This document shows positions 7,874 to 16,612 of a stretch of DNA of 64,000 nt, piece by piece. Both the position numbers and the translations under genes were made by a program. The DNA is taken from positions 1,509,501 to 1,573,500 of the forward strand of contig NZ_CP030117.1 of NCBI RefSeq assembly GCF_001039275.2. The letters run 5' to 3'. The notes under the pieces are model-generated. The model saw nothing but the letters and a program-made list of their open reading frames with translations, did not search any database and was not told where the DNA came from. The DNA comes from Brevibacillus brevis (GTDB lineage Bacteria > Bacillota > Bacilli > Brevibacillales > Brevibacillaceae). How positions within the stretch are numbered: position 1 is the stretch's first letter; every line of letters begins with the position of its first letter.

Positions 7874-8575
7874 ATGCGTCCCATTGATATTGCACGTAAG
7901 CTAAAGCTGAGCACAAGTGCCTTGCGCAATTATGAAGCGCAAGGGCTGGTTCCGCCTGTGGAGCGGTCAGAGAGCGGCTACAGGAAGTATACGGAGGAAC
8001 ACGTCGCTTATTTTACATGTATTCAAGCCATGTCTCCTGGCTTTGGGATGGAAGTGACGGCGCAGGTGGTGCGACTGATCCAGGATAGACAGTTGCAGGC
8101 TGCTATGTGGCGTGTGAATGAGGTACAGGCTCATTTGCAACGGGACAAGCAGTTAGCCGAGCGAAACGTGGCAATGCTTGAAGACAGCCGAGCAGGGAAG
8201 GAAGCTGGAAGCAGCGAATGGATGACGATTGGAGAGGTAGCAACCATGACTTCTCTGCCCAGCTCAACCATCCGCCACTGGGAAAAGGTTGGACTCATTA
8301 CGACTTCCCGCGATGAGAAGAATGGCTACCGTCTCTTCAATCGCTCGCAAATCCGCAAAATCATGCTGCTTCGTACGCTGCGACCTGCTGTCTATTCCTT
8401 ATCGGTTGTGGAGCTAAAGGATGCCATCGCGAACATGAATGAAGAGGATGTGAGAGAGGCGCGAAACATTGCTTTGGAAACGTTGCGCTATCTGGATCAG
8501 ATGAATCTCGTACAAACGCGTGGGGTTTTCTATTTCTATCAATTATGCAAAGTGGTTCAGTTGGTCGAAGAATGA
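7874..8575 (+). CDS. MerR-family regulator with two MerR DNA-binding domains
   Basis: The 233-aa protein begins with a MerR winged helix (IDIARKLKLSTSALRNYEAQGLVPP, then SGYRKYTEEHV) and has a second complete one from about residue 118 (MTIGEVATMTSLPSSTIRHWEKVGLIT, NGYRLFNRSQIRKI). A 30-residue helical linker joins them. Ordinary MerR proteins have one such domain followed by a dimerisation helix and an effector domain; here no separate effector domain is seen, and the C-terminal about 50 residues may act as the sensor or dimer interface. The target is unknown. It converges with adenine deaminase. Confidence 0.85.
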   Translation: MRPIDIARKLKLSTSALRNYEAQGLVPPVERSESGYRKYTEEHVAYFTCIQAMSPGFGMEVTAQVVRLIQDRQLQAAMWRVNEVQAHLQRDKQLAERNVAMLEDSRAGKEAGSSEWMTIGEVATMTSLPSSTIRHWEKVGLITTSRDEKNGYRLFNRSQIRKIMLLRTLRPAVYSLSVVELKDAIANMNEEDVREARNIALETLRYLDQMNLVQTRGVFYFYQLCKVVQLVEE

Positions 8576-8589
8576 GATAGCCAAAAGAG

Positions 8590-8622
8590 AAAACCCTCTC
8601 CTGCACATTCGCAAAAGAGGGG
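8590..8622 (-). terminator. Terminator of adenine deaminase
   Basis: On the minus strand CCCTCT pairs with AGAGGG (8594-8599 with 8616-8621), followed by TTTTCTCTTTT. Confidence 0.5.
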
Positions 8623-8631
8623 ATGTCATCG

Positions 8632-10461
8632 TTATTCCACAAACAGTGATACTCGCTCAAATCCTGCATCTGAAATGCGAATCAAGCCCGTATCCGATAT
8701 ATGCAAGGTCGGAATGACGACCAGAGCAAGCAAGGACAACGTCATAAAGGCGTAGTTCATCGTGCAGCCCGCCTTCACCAAGGCTTGGCTAATCTCCATG
8801 GATTGCTGCACAACTGTTTCATAAGGCTCGGTCGACATCAGTCCAGCTAAACGCAGCGGAAGCTCCACAATTTCGCCATCCCCAGTCACGACAGCGATAC
8901 CGCCTTGCATGCTGATCACAGCATTGGCTGCTTGTGCCATCCGCTCATTGTCGTTTCCGATGACAAGCACGTTATGGCAGTCATGGGCGACTGTCATGGC
9001 AATCGCTGCTGGCTGGTTAAATCCGACATTACCGACAATCCCAATGCCAGAGCCACCTGTTTTCCCATGGCGTTCGAAAACAGCCATTTTGCACAAGGTG
9101 CTCTCGGGCGTAATCTGTAGCTCGCCATTTGCGACAGCCACATCGACAAACACTTCGTCCGTCTCAACGTGATTTTCCCGGACAACTGCGACGCGCGTCT
9201 TGATCGTCCCAGACGGAACAGGGGTCTTGATGATGAAGTCAGATGGAGTGAGCTCAGCCTTGATTTTCACAGAGTTGACAGCAAACGCAGGGTACGGGAA
9301 CGGAGGAAGCTCCAGCGTCATTTCACCGTTTTCCGCCACTACTTCACCGCGTGCGATCGTCGTCACGACATTTACATCGGCCAGATTACCGTCGAGCAAA
9401 ATGATATCGGCGATAATACCCGGTGCGATTGAGCCTACATCTCGTGCGACACCGAATCGTTCTGCTGTATTGATGGTCGCCATCTGGAAGGCAGTAACGG
9501 GCTTCACCCCTTGCGAGATCGCGTGTCTGACGATGAAGTTCATATGTCCTTCTTCTTTCAACGAATCACAGATGCGGTCATCGGACACGAGCATCATCCG
9601 GCGGGAGTCAATGCCCTGTTCGGTGTGTGCTTTGATCGTTGCTGCAACATCGTGCCAGGCAGAGCCGCGGCGCATTTTGGCATACATGCCGAGGCGTACG
9701 CGCTGTGCGACATCTTCGCTGGTCACACACTCATGGCAGCCGGTTACACCCGCAGCGGCATAAGCAGCCAGACGCGGGTCACTTGACGGCCACGTATAGT
9801 GACCATCCACTACTTTTCCTGCCCGCAGTGTCGCTTGTATTTCTCCAATCATTTTCGGATCTCCGTACACGACACCAGGGAAATTCATGACTTCTCCGAG
9901 TGCGATCATATCTGGTCCCCAGCTCAATGCTTCCGCGACCTCTGCTGGTCCGAATTCTGCACCAGCCGTTTCAAAAGAAGCATCCGTTGAAGGGACGCAT
10001 GAAGCGACCTGCATGTAAGCAGCCATCGGTGTCTGCCTTGCCTCATCCAGCATGATGCGCGAACCGGGTAGACCGAGAACATTCGAGATCTCATGCGCAT
10101 CGAAAAAGCCGCCTGTCGTTCCGAGCGGCAGTACCGCATCGGCGAACTGCGTCACGGACAGCATGCTGCTTTCGATATGACAGTGCCCGTCCAACAGTCC
10201 TGGTGCCATATACTTTCCTTTTGCATCGATGATCCTGGTGGATTCATCCGTCATCCCTTCCACAAAAGGACCGACATAAGCGATACGGGTGCCAACGACA
10301 GCCACGGACATATTCGGCAAGATTTCACCGGAGAGAACATTGACGAGCGTGCCGTTATGAATGAAGAGGGTCGCTTTTTTCTCCCCTCTGGAAAAGGCAA
10401 CGAGATCAGGAATGCAATCTGCGAGTGGAGGTCTTGCAAAGGACGAATGCTGCTGTGTCAT
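8632..10461 (-). CDS. adeC: Adenine deaminase
   Basis: A 609-aa metal-dependent amidohydrolase converting adenine to hypoxanthine and ammonia in purine salvage. The N-terminal part has the composite domain start (FIHNGTLVNVLSGEI) and the metal ligands in LDGHCHIESSML; further on are GEVMNFPGVV and DGHYTW, then VSDDRICDSL with its metal-binding Asp. The C-terminal domain carries HDCHN, typical of AdeC. The real start is the ATG at 10461, behind GAGGTGA; the upstream GTG lies within that ribosome site. No purine riboswitch is seen in the short upstream region. Confidence 0.95.
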   Translation of the reverse strand: MTQQHSSFARPPLADCIPDLVAFSRGEKKATLFIHNGTLVNVLSGEILPNMSVAVVGTRIAYVGPFVEGMTDESTRIIDAKGKYMAPGLLDGHCHIESSMLSVTQFADAVLPLGTTGGFFDAHEISNVLGLPGSRIMLDEARQTPMAAYMQVASCVPSTDASFETAGAEFGPAEVAEALSWGPDMIALGEVMNFPGVVYGDPKMIGEIQATLRAGKVVDGHYTWPSSDPRLAAYAAAGVTGCHECVTSEDVAQRVRLGMYAKMRRGSAWHDVAATIKAHTEQGIDSRRMMLVSDDRICDSLKEEGHMNFIVRHAISQGVKPVTAFQMATINTAERFGVARDVGSIAPGIIADIILLDGNLADVNVVTTIARGEVVAENGEMTLELPPFPYPAFAVNSVKIKAELTPSDFIIKTPVPSGTIKTRVAVVRENHVETDEVFVDVAVANGELQITPESTLCKMAVFERHGKTGGSGIGIVGNVGFNQPAAIAMTVAHDCHNVLVIGNDNERMAQAANAVISMQGGIAVVTGDGEIVELPLRLAGLMSTEPYETVVQQSMEISQALVKAGCTMNYAFMTLSLLALVVIPTLHISDTGLIRISDAGFERVSLFVE

Positions 10462-10562
10462 GTTTACTATCACCTCATGCTGGATTTGGTTTTTTACATA
10501 TCGTACACATCGAAGTGGAAGGAAGCTAGTTTTCTTTTGAAAAAATTGAAAAAGAAGGTGCA

Positions 10563-10748
10563 GTGGATGACAAGAGTAAAAGTCACATACATAAAAATAT
10601 CGTCCTACCTAAAGCTGTGCGTGGGAGCTGGGGTTTCAATCGGGGCTTTGGATGGGGCATTCCGTTTATGTACTACCTAAAGTGCAAGAAGGGTATTTTG
10701 ATCGAAGGGGTATTTGAAGAGGAGCAACGCGAGGACATTTCAAAATAA
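10563..10748 (+). CDS. Small hypothetical protein (61 aa)
   Basis: This short ORF has a GTG start behind AAGAAGG and ends just before a strong stem-loop. The product begins basic and hydrophilic, then has a glycine/aromatic patch (GSWGFNRGFGWGIPFMYY), then an acidic tail (EEEQRED). It has no cysteine pair and no clear membrane helix. I do not recognise a family. Its own terminator and a 90-bp upstream spacer make it a plausible gene. Confidence 0.5.
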   Translation: MDDKSKSHIHKNIVLPKAVRGSWGFNRGFGWGIPFMYYLKCKKGILIEGVFEEEQREDISK

Positions 10749-10796
10749 AGCACCTCCCATTTTCACTGATTTTGAATGTGAAAACAGGAGGCGCTG
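10749..10796. terminator. Long stem-loop between convergent genes
   Basis: CACCTCC plus TTTTCAC (10750-10766) pairs with GTGAAAA plus GGAGG (10778-10791) around an 11-nt loop. It separates the small ORF from the permease stop. It lacks a good T-run, so termination efficiency is uncertain. Confidence 0.55.
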
Positions 10797-10797
10797 C

Positions 10798-12168
10798 TTA
10801 GTGTTCTGCTACTTCTATTTCATTTGTCTTCGTTTTCCGCAGTTTGTAAATCGCAACGAGTAAAATAAACCACACAGGTGTGATGAACAAGGCGACTCGT
10901 GTATCTTCCGCTAGAGCCAGTACGACCAGAATGAAGGCAAGGAATGCCAGGATCAGGTAGTTGGCAAAAGGATAGAGCGGCATTTTAAACGAATTCGCTT
11001 TTGCTAAATCTGGTCTCGTTTTGCGATATTTCAAATGACAGATGACGGTGATTCCCCAAATAAAGATAAAGCAAACGGTCGAAACGCTAGTGATCAGTGT
11101 AAATACGCCCTCAGGCATGACGTAGTTCAATACGACTGCGATCAGGATGACAACCGTCGAAAAGAATAGTGCATTTGCCGGGACCTTGTTGGTAGTCAGT
11201 TTCGTAAGGGGCACAGGTGCATTCTTTTCTTTGGCAAGCGAGTAAACCATCCGGCTTGTACTGAAAATGGCGCTATTACATGCGGAAGCGGCGGATGTCA
11301 GTACCACGAAGTTGACGATACCGGCAGCGGCTGCAATGCCAATCGCTGCGAAGACCTGCACGAATGGACTCTCCAACGGGTTGATCGCGTTCCAAGGATA
11401 AATGCTCATGATGACGATGAGTGCGCCAACGTAGAAAATCAAAATCCGAATCGGGATTTGGTTAATCGCTTTTGGAATGACTCGTTTTGGGTCTTCTGTT
11501 TCACCGGCTGTCAGCCCGACGAGCTCGATCCCAACAAATGCGAATACGACCATCTGGAAGGAAAGAAGGAACCCATTAAAGCCGTTCGGGAACATACCGC
11601 CATGACTCCAGAGATTCGTGAAGCTAGATGCACCTGCATTCGTAGAAAAGCCCTTGATGATCATGAAGATACCGACAAAAATCAGGGCGAGAATCGCGAT
11701 GACCTTTACGAGCGCGAACCAAAATTCCATTTCTCCAAAAAGCTTCACCGTAGCCAGGTTCATGATTAACAAAATCACGAGGGCAATTAAGCCTGGCATC
11801 CACTGCGGTATTTCCGGAAACCAGTATTGCGTATACAGACCAACGGCTGTAAGGTCAGCCATGGCGATCGAAATCCAGCAAAACCAGTAAGTCCAACCCG
11901 TGACAAATGCGGCCATATTCCCCAGATAATCTTTGACGAAATCCACAAAAGAATGGTAATTCAAATTGCTCAAGAGGAGCTCCCCGAGTGAGCGCATGAT
12001 TAAAAAGCAGATGATGCCCGTAATCAAGTAAGCAAATAAGATGGATGGGCCGGCCAAATGAATCGATTTTCCTGCGCCCAAAAATAATCCTGTTCCGATT
12101 GCTCCACCGATCGCGATGAGTTGTACGTGTCTGTTTTTCAGACCTCTCTCCAATTTTTGATCCTGCAT
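10798..12168 (-). CDS. Amino acid permease (APC family, CycA/D-serine-D-alanine-glycine type)
   Basis: The 456-aa integral membrane protein has about twelve helices and the AAT-subfamily opening LKNRHVQLIAIGGAIGTGLFLGAGKSI, whose GGAIGTGLF loop contributes to substrate binding. VVFAFVGIELVGLTAGETEDP and the NPLESPFVQVF and ACNSAIFSTSRMVYSLAKEKNAP blocks are also typical. Proteins of this branch are proton symporters for neutral amino acids, often D-serine, D-alanine and glycine; the exact substrate is inferred. The start was moved to the ATG at 12168 because AGAGGTGG lies just upstream. The AT-rich region ahead has two palindromes (12230-12245 and 12246-12255). Confidence 0.85.
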   Translation of the reverse strand: MQDQKLERGLKNRHVQLIAIGGAIGTGLFLGAGKSIHLAGPSILFAYLITGIICFLIMRSLGELLLSNLNYHSFVDFVKDYLGNMAAFVTGWTYWFCWISIAMADLTAVGLYTQYWFPEIPQWMPGLIALVILLIMNLATVKLFGEMEFWFALVKVIAILALIFVGIFMIIKGFSTNAGASSFTNLWSHGGMFPNGFNGFLLSFQMVVFAFVGIELVGLTAGETEDPKRVIPKAINQIPIRILIFYVGALIVIMSIYPWNAINPLESPFVQVFAAIGIAAAAGIVNFVVLTSAASACNSAIFSTSRMVYSLAKEKNAPVPLTKLTTNKVPANALFFSTVVILIAVVLNYVMPEGVFTLITSVSTVCFIFIWGITVICHLKYRKTRPDLAKANSFKMPLYPFANYLILAFLAFILVVLALAEDTRVALFITPVWFILLVAIYKLRKTKTNEIEVAEH

Positions 12169-12229
12169 ACGATCCACCTCTTTCTATTTTTAGTTAGTTT
12201 TTAATTTTTAGATTTTTATCAAACAGATA

Positions 12230-12255
12230 ATGTTCATATTAACATAACTATAGTT
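12230..12255 (-). promoter_or_regulatory. Two abutting palindromes upstream of the amino acid permease
   Basis: The sequence at 12230-12245 (ATGTTCATATTAACAT) is a palindrome at 14 of 16 positions and is followed by the perfect AACTATAGTT at 12246-12255. They sit 60-90 bases ahead of the permease start in very AT-rich DNA and may be operator sites. The rest of 12260-12380 shows no gene. Confidence 0.35.
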
Positions 12256-12386
12256 GTTTCACATATGTTTATTTATTTTTATAGAAAAAAAGCTTTTAAT
12301 TATGAACGAAATAGGGACATTTTGGAAGTGTTGGCTCTTTTGAACAAGGAGCTGCACTTTTTTTGTATTTCAGAAAAAAGAATATA

Positions 12387-12415
12387 TTGACATGATAATG
12401 GAAATCATTTAATTT
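12387..12415 (+). promoter_or_regulatory. Promoter of the manganese-type ABC operon
   Basis: TTGACA at 12387-12392 and TAATTT at 12410-12415 with a 17-base spacer. The spacer contains a Fur-box-like stretch (14 of 19 positions). Confidence 0.65.
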
Positions 12416-12432
12416 TGCATTAGGGCAACTTT
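12411..12432 (+). promoter_or_regulatory. MntR-like operator
   Basis: The stretch TTTTGCATTAGGGCAACTTT has half-sites TTGC and GCAA and resembles, as I remember them, the MntR operators of Bacillus mntA and mntH. It overlaps the -10 box and transcription start. Repression by manganese-bound MntR is inferred. Confidence 0.5.
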
Positions 12433-12585
12433 TTTATACGAATGCATATTAGTTTGTTTGGGTGAATATTATTGGTACAAGACTACATTGTTGTGTGTAG
12501 GCATATGTGCATGGAGGAATTACCCGTTTCACCATCGGTTTTTGGGCGGGATCATATAACGGGCTATTATTTGGAGGGAAAAATC

Positions 12586-13329
12586 ATGGATTCTGCTATC
12601 GCTGTAAGGGACCTGCATGTCTCTTACTTTGGGAACGAAGTTGTTCGGGATGTTTCGTTTGATGTTGAGCTAGGGAGCATGGTTGGGATCATCGGTCCAA
12701 ACGGGGCAGGGAAGTCAACCCTGATCAAAGCGCTCTTGGACCTTATTCCGAGAGATAAGGGGAATGTGCGGATATTTGGGAAAGAGACAAATGAATTCCG
12801 GAAGAAAATCGCCTATGTACCACAGCGGAGCATGATTGATTGGACGTTTCCGATCACGGTCATGGATACAGTGCTGATCGGGACGTACCCAAGTGTCGGA
12901 CTGTTCAAGCTTCCGAAAAAAAAGGAAAAAGCGTGGGCGCTGGAATGCCTAAGAAAAGTGGGGCTGGAGGATTTCCGCGACAGGCAGATTGGGGAGCTCT
13001 CCGGCGGGCAGCAACAGCGTGTCTTCCTGGCAAGGGCACTTGCGCAAAAACCGGAGCTGCTACTTCTGGACGAGCCATTTGTGGGGATTGATGTGGCGAG
13101 CGAGGACACCATCATTCGTATTTTGAAAGAGCTGCAATTTCAGGACAAAACGATTGTCGTCGTCCATCATGACTTGTCCAAAGCATACGCGTATTTTGAT
13201 CAGCTTCTTCTAATGAACAAAGAATTGATCAAGTTCGGTACGGTCGATGAAGTGCTGAATCGAGAAGTCATGTCGAGAGCATATTCCTATCAGCTACCAT
13301 TTCTCGAAAAGACCGAGGTGCTTGCATAA
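12586..13329 (+). CDS. mntB: Manganese/zinc ABC transporter, ATP-binding protein
   Basis: A 247-aa ATPase that drives metal import at the inner face of the membrane. Walker A is GPNGAGKST, the signature [15 protein letters not shown], Walker B LLLLDEPFVGID, and the switch histidine is in VVHHD. The start at 12586 is chosen because GGAGGG lies seven to twelve bases before it; the longer frame upstream has no ribosome site. Its TAA overlaps the permease ATG (13329). With the permease and a Mn-type binding protein it makes a complete MntABC/TroABC-like system. Confidence 0.9.
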   Translation: MDSAIAVRDLHVSYFGNEVVRDVSFDVELGSMVGIIGPNGAGKSTLIKALLDLIPRDKGNVRIFGKETNEFRKKIAYVPQRSMIDWTFPITVMDTVLIGTYPSVGLFKLPKKKEKAWALECLRKVGLEDFRDRQIGELSGGQQQRVFLARALAQKPELLLLDEPFVGIDVASEDTIIRILKELQFQDKTIVVVHHDLSKAYAYFDQLLLMNKELIKFGTVDEVLNREVMSRAYSYQLPFLEKTEVLA

Positions 13330-14189
13330 TGGATTTCTTGATGGCAATTGGACAGTATGAGTTTTTGCAAAAAGCATTGTTTACATCTGTAGTGGTTGGG
13401 TTAATCTGTGGCGTCATAGGAAGCTTTATCATCTTGCGGGGAATGTCCTTGATGGGGGATGCCATCTCACATGCTGTTTTGCCTGGGGTGGCCCTCTCCT
13501 ATGCTTTTGGGATCAATTTCTTCGTGGGCGCTGTTTTAACGGGTGTACTCACCGCTGTTGGAATTGGCTACGTGAGCCAAAATAGCCGCATCAAGAACGA
13601 CACGGCGATTGGAATTTTGTTCACGTCGGCCTTTGCGATCGGGATCATCATGGTTACGATGCTGAAAAGCAGTACCGATCTATATCACATTTTGTTCGGG
13701 AATGTATTGGCTGTGCGTTCGTCAGACATGTGGGTGACCGTTGGCATCGGGGTCATCGTCATCGTGACAGTCTACGCTTTTTTCAAAGAACTGTTACTGA
13801 CTTCGTTTGATCCGACCATTGCGGCTGCTTACGGTTTGCGTAACAACCTCATTCACTACTTGCTGATGACATTGCTGACGATGGTAACTGTTGCTTCCTT
13901 GCAAACCGTAGGAATCGTATTGGTTGTTGCCATGCTGATTACGCCGGCTGCTACCGCTTATCTTTTGACGGACCGCTTGTCGACCATGATCTTTTTGGCT
14001 GGCGGTTTTGGGATGCTGTCTTCAGTTATCGGTCTTTATTTTAGCTTTACTTATAATTTGGCCTCTGGTGCCACGATTGTCGTGGTTGCAACTGTGTTCT
14101 TCTTCCTGGCCTTTCTCTTCTCCCGAAAACACGGGGTGGTATGGAAATCAATCCGAGCTCGGCAAAAACGGGTCGAGCTCTCAAAGTAA
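13329..14189 (+). CDS. mntC: Manganese/zinc ABC transporter, permease
   Basis: The 286-aa membrane protein belongs to the ABC-3 metal permease family, with eight or nine helices. Family features visible are GSFIILRGMSLMGDAISHAVLPGVALSY early on and GIVLVVAMLITPAATAYLLTDRL later. It forms the membrane channel, probably as a homodimer since only one permease gene is present. It starts on the last base of the ATPase stop and is followed after 14 bases by the binding-protein gene. Confidence 0.9.
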   Translation: MDFLMAIGQYEFLQKALFTSVVVGLICGVIGSFIILRGMSLMGDAISHAVLPGVALSYAFGINFFVGAVLTGVLTAVGIGYVSQNSRIKNDTAIGILFTSAFAIGIIMVTMLKSSTDLYHILFGNVLAVRSSDMWVTVGIGVIVIVTVYAFFKELLLTSFDPTIAAAYGLRNNLIHYLLMTLLTMVTVASLQTVGIVLVVAMLITPAATAYLLTDRLSTMIFLAGGFGMLSSVIGLYFSFTYNLASGATIVVVATVFFFLAFLFSRKHGVVWKSIRARQKRVELSK

Positions 14190-14203
14190 AGGAGAATATC
14201 GTC

Positions 14204-15157
14204 ATGAAGAAGTGGAATCTGTTTTTTGTTTTTCTAGTCTCAACCGTATTAATGGCGGCGTGTGGTGCTCCGCAAAGTGCGAACGAGCCCGCACCTGCAA
14301 AACAAGGCAACAGCGAGAAGCTGCAAGTGGTCACGACGTATTCCATCCTGTATGACATCGTAAAAAACGTTGGGGGAGATCGGGTGGAAATTCACAGCCT
14401 TGCTCCGATTGGCTCCAATCCCCATGAATATGATCCACTGCCTGCTGACGTGCAAAAAACGACGGATGCAGACGCGGTTTTCTACAACGGACTGAATTTG
14501 GAAGCAGGTAACTCCTGGTTCGATAAACTGATGACCACAGCAGGCAAATCAGGTCCGGATGCACCCGTATTCCGACTCAGTGAGGGTGTAGCCGCCAAGC
14601 ACTTGACCACCAAAGGCAAAGAGAGCGAAGAAGACCCGCACGCTTGGCTGGATGTACGCAATGGGATCAAGTATGCGGAGAATGCAAAAAATGCCCTGAT
14701 CAAGGTGGACCCAGCGCACAAGGAAACGTATGAGCAAAACGCCAAGAAGTATATCGAACAGCTAACTGCTCTGCACGAGGAAGCGGTTAAGCAATACAAC
14801 CAGATTCCGAAAGAACAGCGTTTGCTTGTGACGAGCGAGGGAGCGTTCAAATATTTCAGCGAAGCGTACGATTTTGAAGCGGCGTACATTTGGGAAATCA
14901 ACTCGGAGAACCAAGGAACACCAGAGCAGGTCACGCAGGTGGTCGATACGATCCGTGCGAAAAAAATCCCGGCTCTGTTCGTAGAGACGAGTATCGATCC
15001 GCGCAGCATGGAGATGGTATCGAACGAAACGGGTGTACCAATTGTCGGGAAAGTATTTACGGACTCTCTCGGAAAGCCGGGAGAAGATGGCGATACGTAC
15101 ATCAAAATGATGGAATGGAATATCAAAACGATTTACGAAGGATTGACCAAGAAATAA
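14204..15157 (+). CDS. mntA: Manganese-type metal-binding lipoprotein of the ABC importer
   Basis: The 317-aa solute-binding protein has a lipoprotein signal (LFFVFLVSTVLMAAC, Cys about residue 21). Ligands of the cluster A-I metal proteins are visible: His in SNPHEYDPLP, His in EDPHAWLD, Glu in TSEGAF and Asp in SIDPRSM. The Glu (rather than the His of zinc proteins) and the lack of a His-rich loop point to manganese. The start was set at 14204 behind AAAGGAG. It ends the operon, with a terminator right after it. Confidence 0.9.
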   Translation: MKKWNLFFVFLVSTVLMAACGAPQSANEPAPAKQGNSEKLQVVTTYSILYDIVKNVGGDRVEIHSLAPIGSNPHEYDPLPADVQKTTDADAVFYNGLNLEAGNSWFDKLMTTAGKSGPDAPVFRLSEGVAAKHLTTKGKESEEDPHAWLDVRNGIKYAENAKNALIKVDPAHKETYEQNAKKYIEQLTALHEEAVKQYNQIPKEQRLLVTSEGAFKYFSEAYDFEAAYIWEINSENQGTPEQVTQVVDTIRAKKIPALFVETSIDPRSMEMVSNETGVPIVGKVFTDSLGKPGEDGDTYIKMMEWNIKTIYEGLTKK

Positions 15158-15170
15158 GGTTCGTAAAAGC

Positions 15171-15206
15171 AAAGCACAGCTCTCTTTATCAGGGGCTGTG
15201 CTTTTA
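15171..15206 (+). terminator. Terminator of the metal-import operon
   Basis: AAAGCACAGC (15171-15180) pairs with GCTGTGCTTT (15195-15204), followed by more T. Confidence 0.85.
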
Positions 15207-15317
15207 AATTCTTCCACTGCTTAACATCTTTCATCAGATTGAGGTATAATAGGCTAGTGTGTAAAAGGAATCCGGAGTATTCATATTTAATCTGTCATAT
15301 TGAAAGAGAGTGGGATT

Positions 15318-16037
15318 ATGGGTCGTAAGTGGAACAATATTAAAGAGAAGAAAGCTTCTAAAGACGCGAGCACCAGTCGTATTTATGCGAAGTTCGGGAA
15401 GGAAATTTACGTCGCGGCAAAGCAAGGCGAGCCGGACCCAGAGTCCAACCGTGCTCTGAAGGTCGTCCTGGAGCGTGCTAAAACGTACAGCGTACCGAAA
15501 GCGATTATCGACCGCGCGATTGATAAAGCAAAGGGCGGTTCTGATGAAACCTTTAGCGATCTGCGCTATGAAGGCTTCGGGCCAAATGGTTCCATGATCA
15601 TCGTGGATGCACTGACCAACAATGTAAACCGCACAGCTCCGGAAGTGCGTGCCGCTTTCAACAAAAACGGTGGGAACATGGGCGTATCCGGTTCGGTTGC
15701 TTATATGTTTGATCCAACAGCGGTCTTTGGTTTGGAAGGCAAATCCTCTGATGAAGTGCTGGAAATCTTGATGGAAGCGGACGTTGATGTGCGTGACATT
15801 TTGGAAGAAGACGGTGCTGTCATTGTTTACGCAGATGCCGAACAGTTCCACGCTGTACAAGAAGCACTCAAAAATGGTGGCGTCACAGAGTTTACCGTAG
15901 CTGAACTGACCATGCTGCCACAAAACGAAGTAACGCTGACAGAAGATGTACAAGCTCAATTCGAAAAGCTGATTGATGCTTTGGAAGACTTGGACGATGT
16001 GCAGCAGGTGTACCATAACGTTGATTTAGGTGAATAA
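15318..16037 (+). CDS. yeeN: YebC/PmpR family protein (YeeN type)
   Basis: A 239-aa cytoplasmic protein of the TACO1/YebC family, proposed in different bacteria to be a transcription factor or to help translation of difficult (for example proline-rich) stretches. The N-terminal [30 protein letters not shown] is the YeeN variant rather than the AGHSKW variant. RYEGFGPNG and [19 protein letters not shown] are family blocks. The ATG at 15318 follows AAAGAGAGTGGG. It is monocistronic with a terminator directly after it. Confidence 0.9.
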   Translation: MGRKWNNIKEKKASKDASTSRIYAKFGKEIYVAAKQGEPDPESNRALKVVLERAKTYSVPKAIIDRAIDKAKGGSDETFSDLRYEGFGPNGSMIIVDALTNNVNRTAPEVRAAFNKNGGNMGVSGSVAYMFDPTAVFGLEGKSSDEVLEILMEADVDVRDILEEDGAVIVYADAEQFHAVQEALKNGGVTEFTVAELTMLPQNEVTLTEDVQAQFEKLIDALEDLDDVQQVYHNVDLGE

Positions 16038-16049
16038 TGTTTTCAATGG

Positions 16050-16083
16050 GGAAGACCTTTGTTTTAGGACAAGGGTCTTTTTT
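16050..16083 (+). terminator. Terminator of the YebC/YeeN gene
   Basis: The 11-bp stem AAGACCTTTGT / ACAAGGGTCTT (16052-16062 and 16069-16079, one G-T pair) is followed by a T-run. Confidence 0.9.
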
Positions 16084-16109
16084 ATGTGGCTGCGTATTGG
16101 CTGCGGTGA

Positions 16110-16308
16110 AGAGAAGAATATTTCCAGTCTAAGCTCCAGGCTCCGTCCTGCTGAGGGATAAGACTGTCCGCTCCGAAGGGATTCGCGGGGAAACGCAAAA
16201 GTGGTAGCCGCTTCGTAGCACGGGCACGGTTGCGTTTCTTTTTCCCGCAAATCCCTTCTCCGCTGGGTAGGACTCCACAAGTCGCTACGTCTGGAAATAT
16301 TCTTCTCT
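16110..16308. repeat. Long imperfect palindromic element 1 (about 200 bp)
   Basis: An 18-bp perfect inverted repeat closes the element (16110-16127 and 16291-16308, arm CTGGAAATATTCTTCTCT). Inside it a second pair of arms, 16175-16198 and 16230-16258, matches almost fully (GAAGGGATT, GCGGG and AAACGCAA blocks). The loop is about 30 nt. The layout suggests a mobile non-coding repeat or a structured RNA. The open frames here are only by-products of the palindrome. Confidence 0.65.
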
Positions 16309-16374
16309 GTCGTAATAGATGAGGTTCTCCATTCTTTTAAGGATTTAAAAATCGGGTCACATGGAAAGCTCGCA

Positions 16375-16578
16375 GAGGAAACAGGAGAAAAAAGCGAAGA
16401 TCTTTGGTACACCGACCGAGGCGCAATGAAAAAAAGAGAAACAAGCTTTTAGCGTCCACCTCTGAGGCACATCTTGAAAGGACGACTTTGGACGCGGGTT
16501 TCGCTTTTTTTCATGGAGCCGGGCAGTGAATCCTCCAGCGGGTGGGACAAGAATCTGAGCGTTTTCTCCTGTTTCCTC
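16375..16578. repeat. Long imperfect palindromic element 2 (about 200 bp)
   Basis: A 17-bp perfect inverted repeat (16375-16391 and 16562-16578, arm GAGGAAACAGGAGAAAA) encloses inner arms 16426-16442 and 16498-16514 (16 of 17 matching) and GCGTCC/GGACGC (16452-16457 and 16490-16495). Size and nested plan equal element 1, although the sequences differ. A T7 run in the right inner arm could also terminate plus-strand transcripts. Confidence 0.65.
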
Positions 16579-16612
16579 CCTACCCCTACCGCCCGACAAA
16601 CGTGTTTTAAAA

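Noticed and set aside
12394..12412. Fur box as the main regulator site of the metal operon
   Set aside because: Only 14 of 19 positions match and the binding protein looks manganese-specific; kept as a secondary note.
15234..16016. Long minus-strand ORF (260 aa)
   Set aside because: It lies opposite the YebC/YeeN gene, which has a clear family match, ribosome site and terminator; the antisense frame has no domain.
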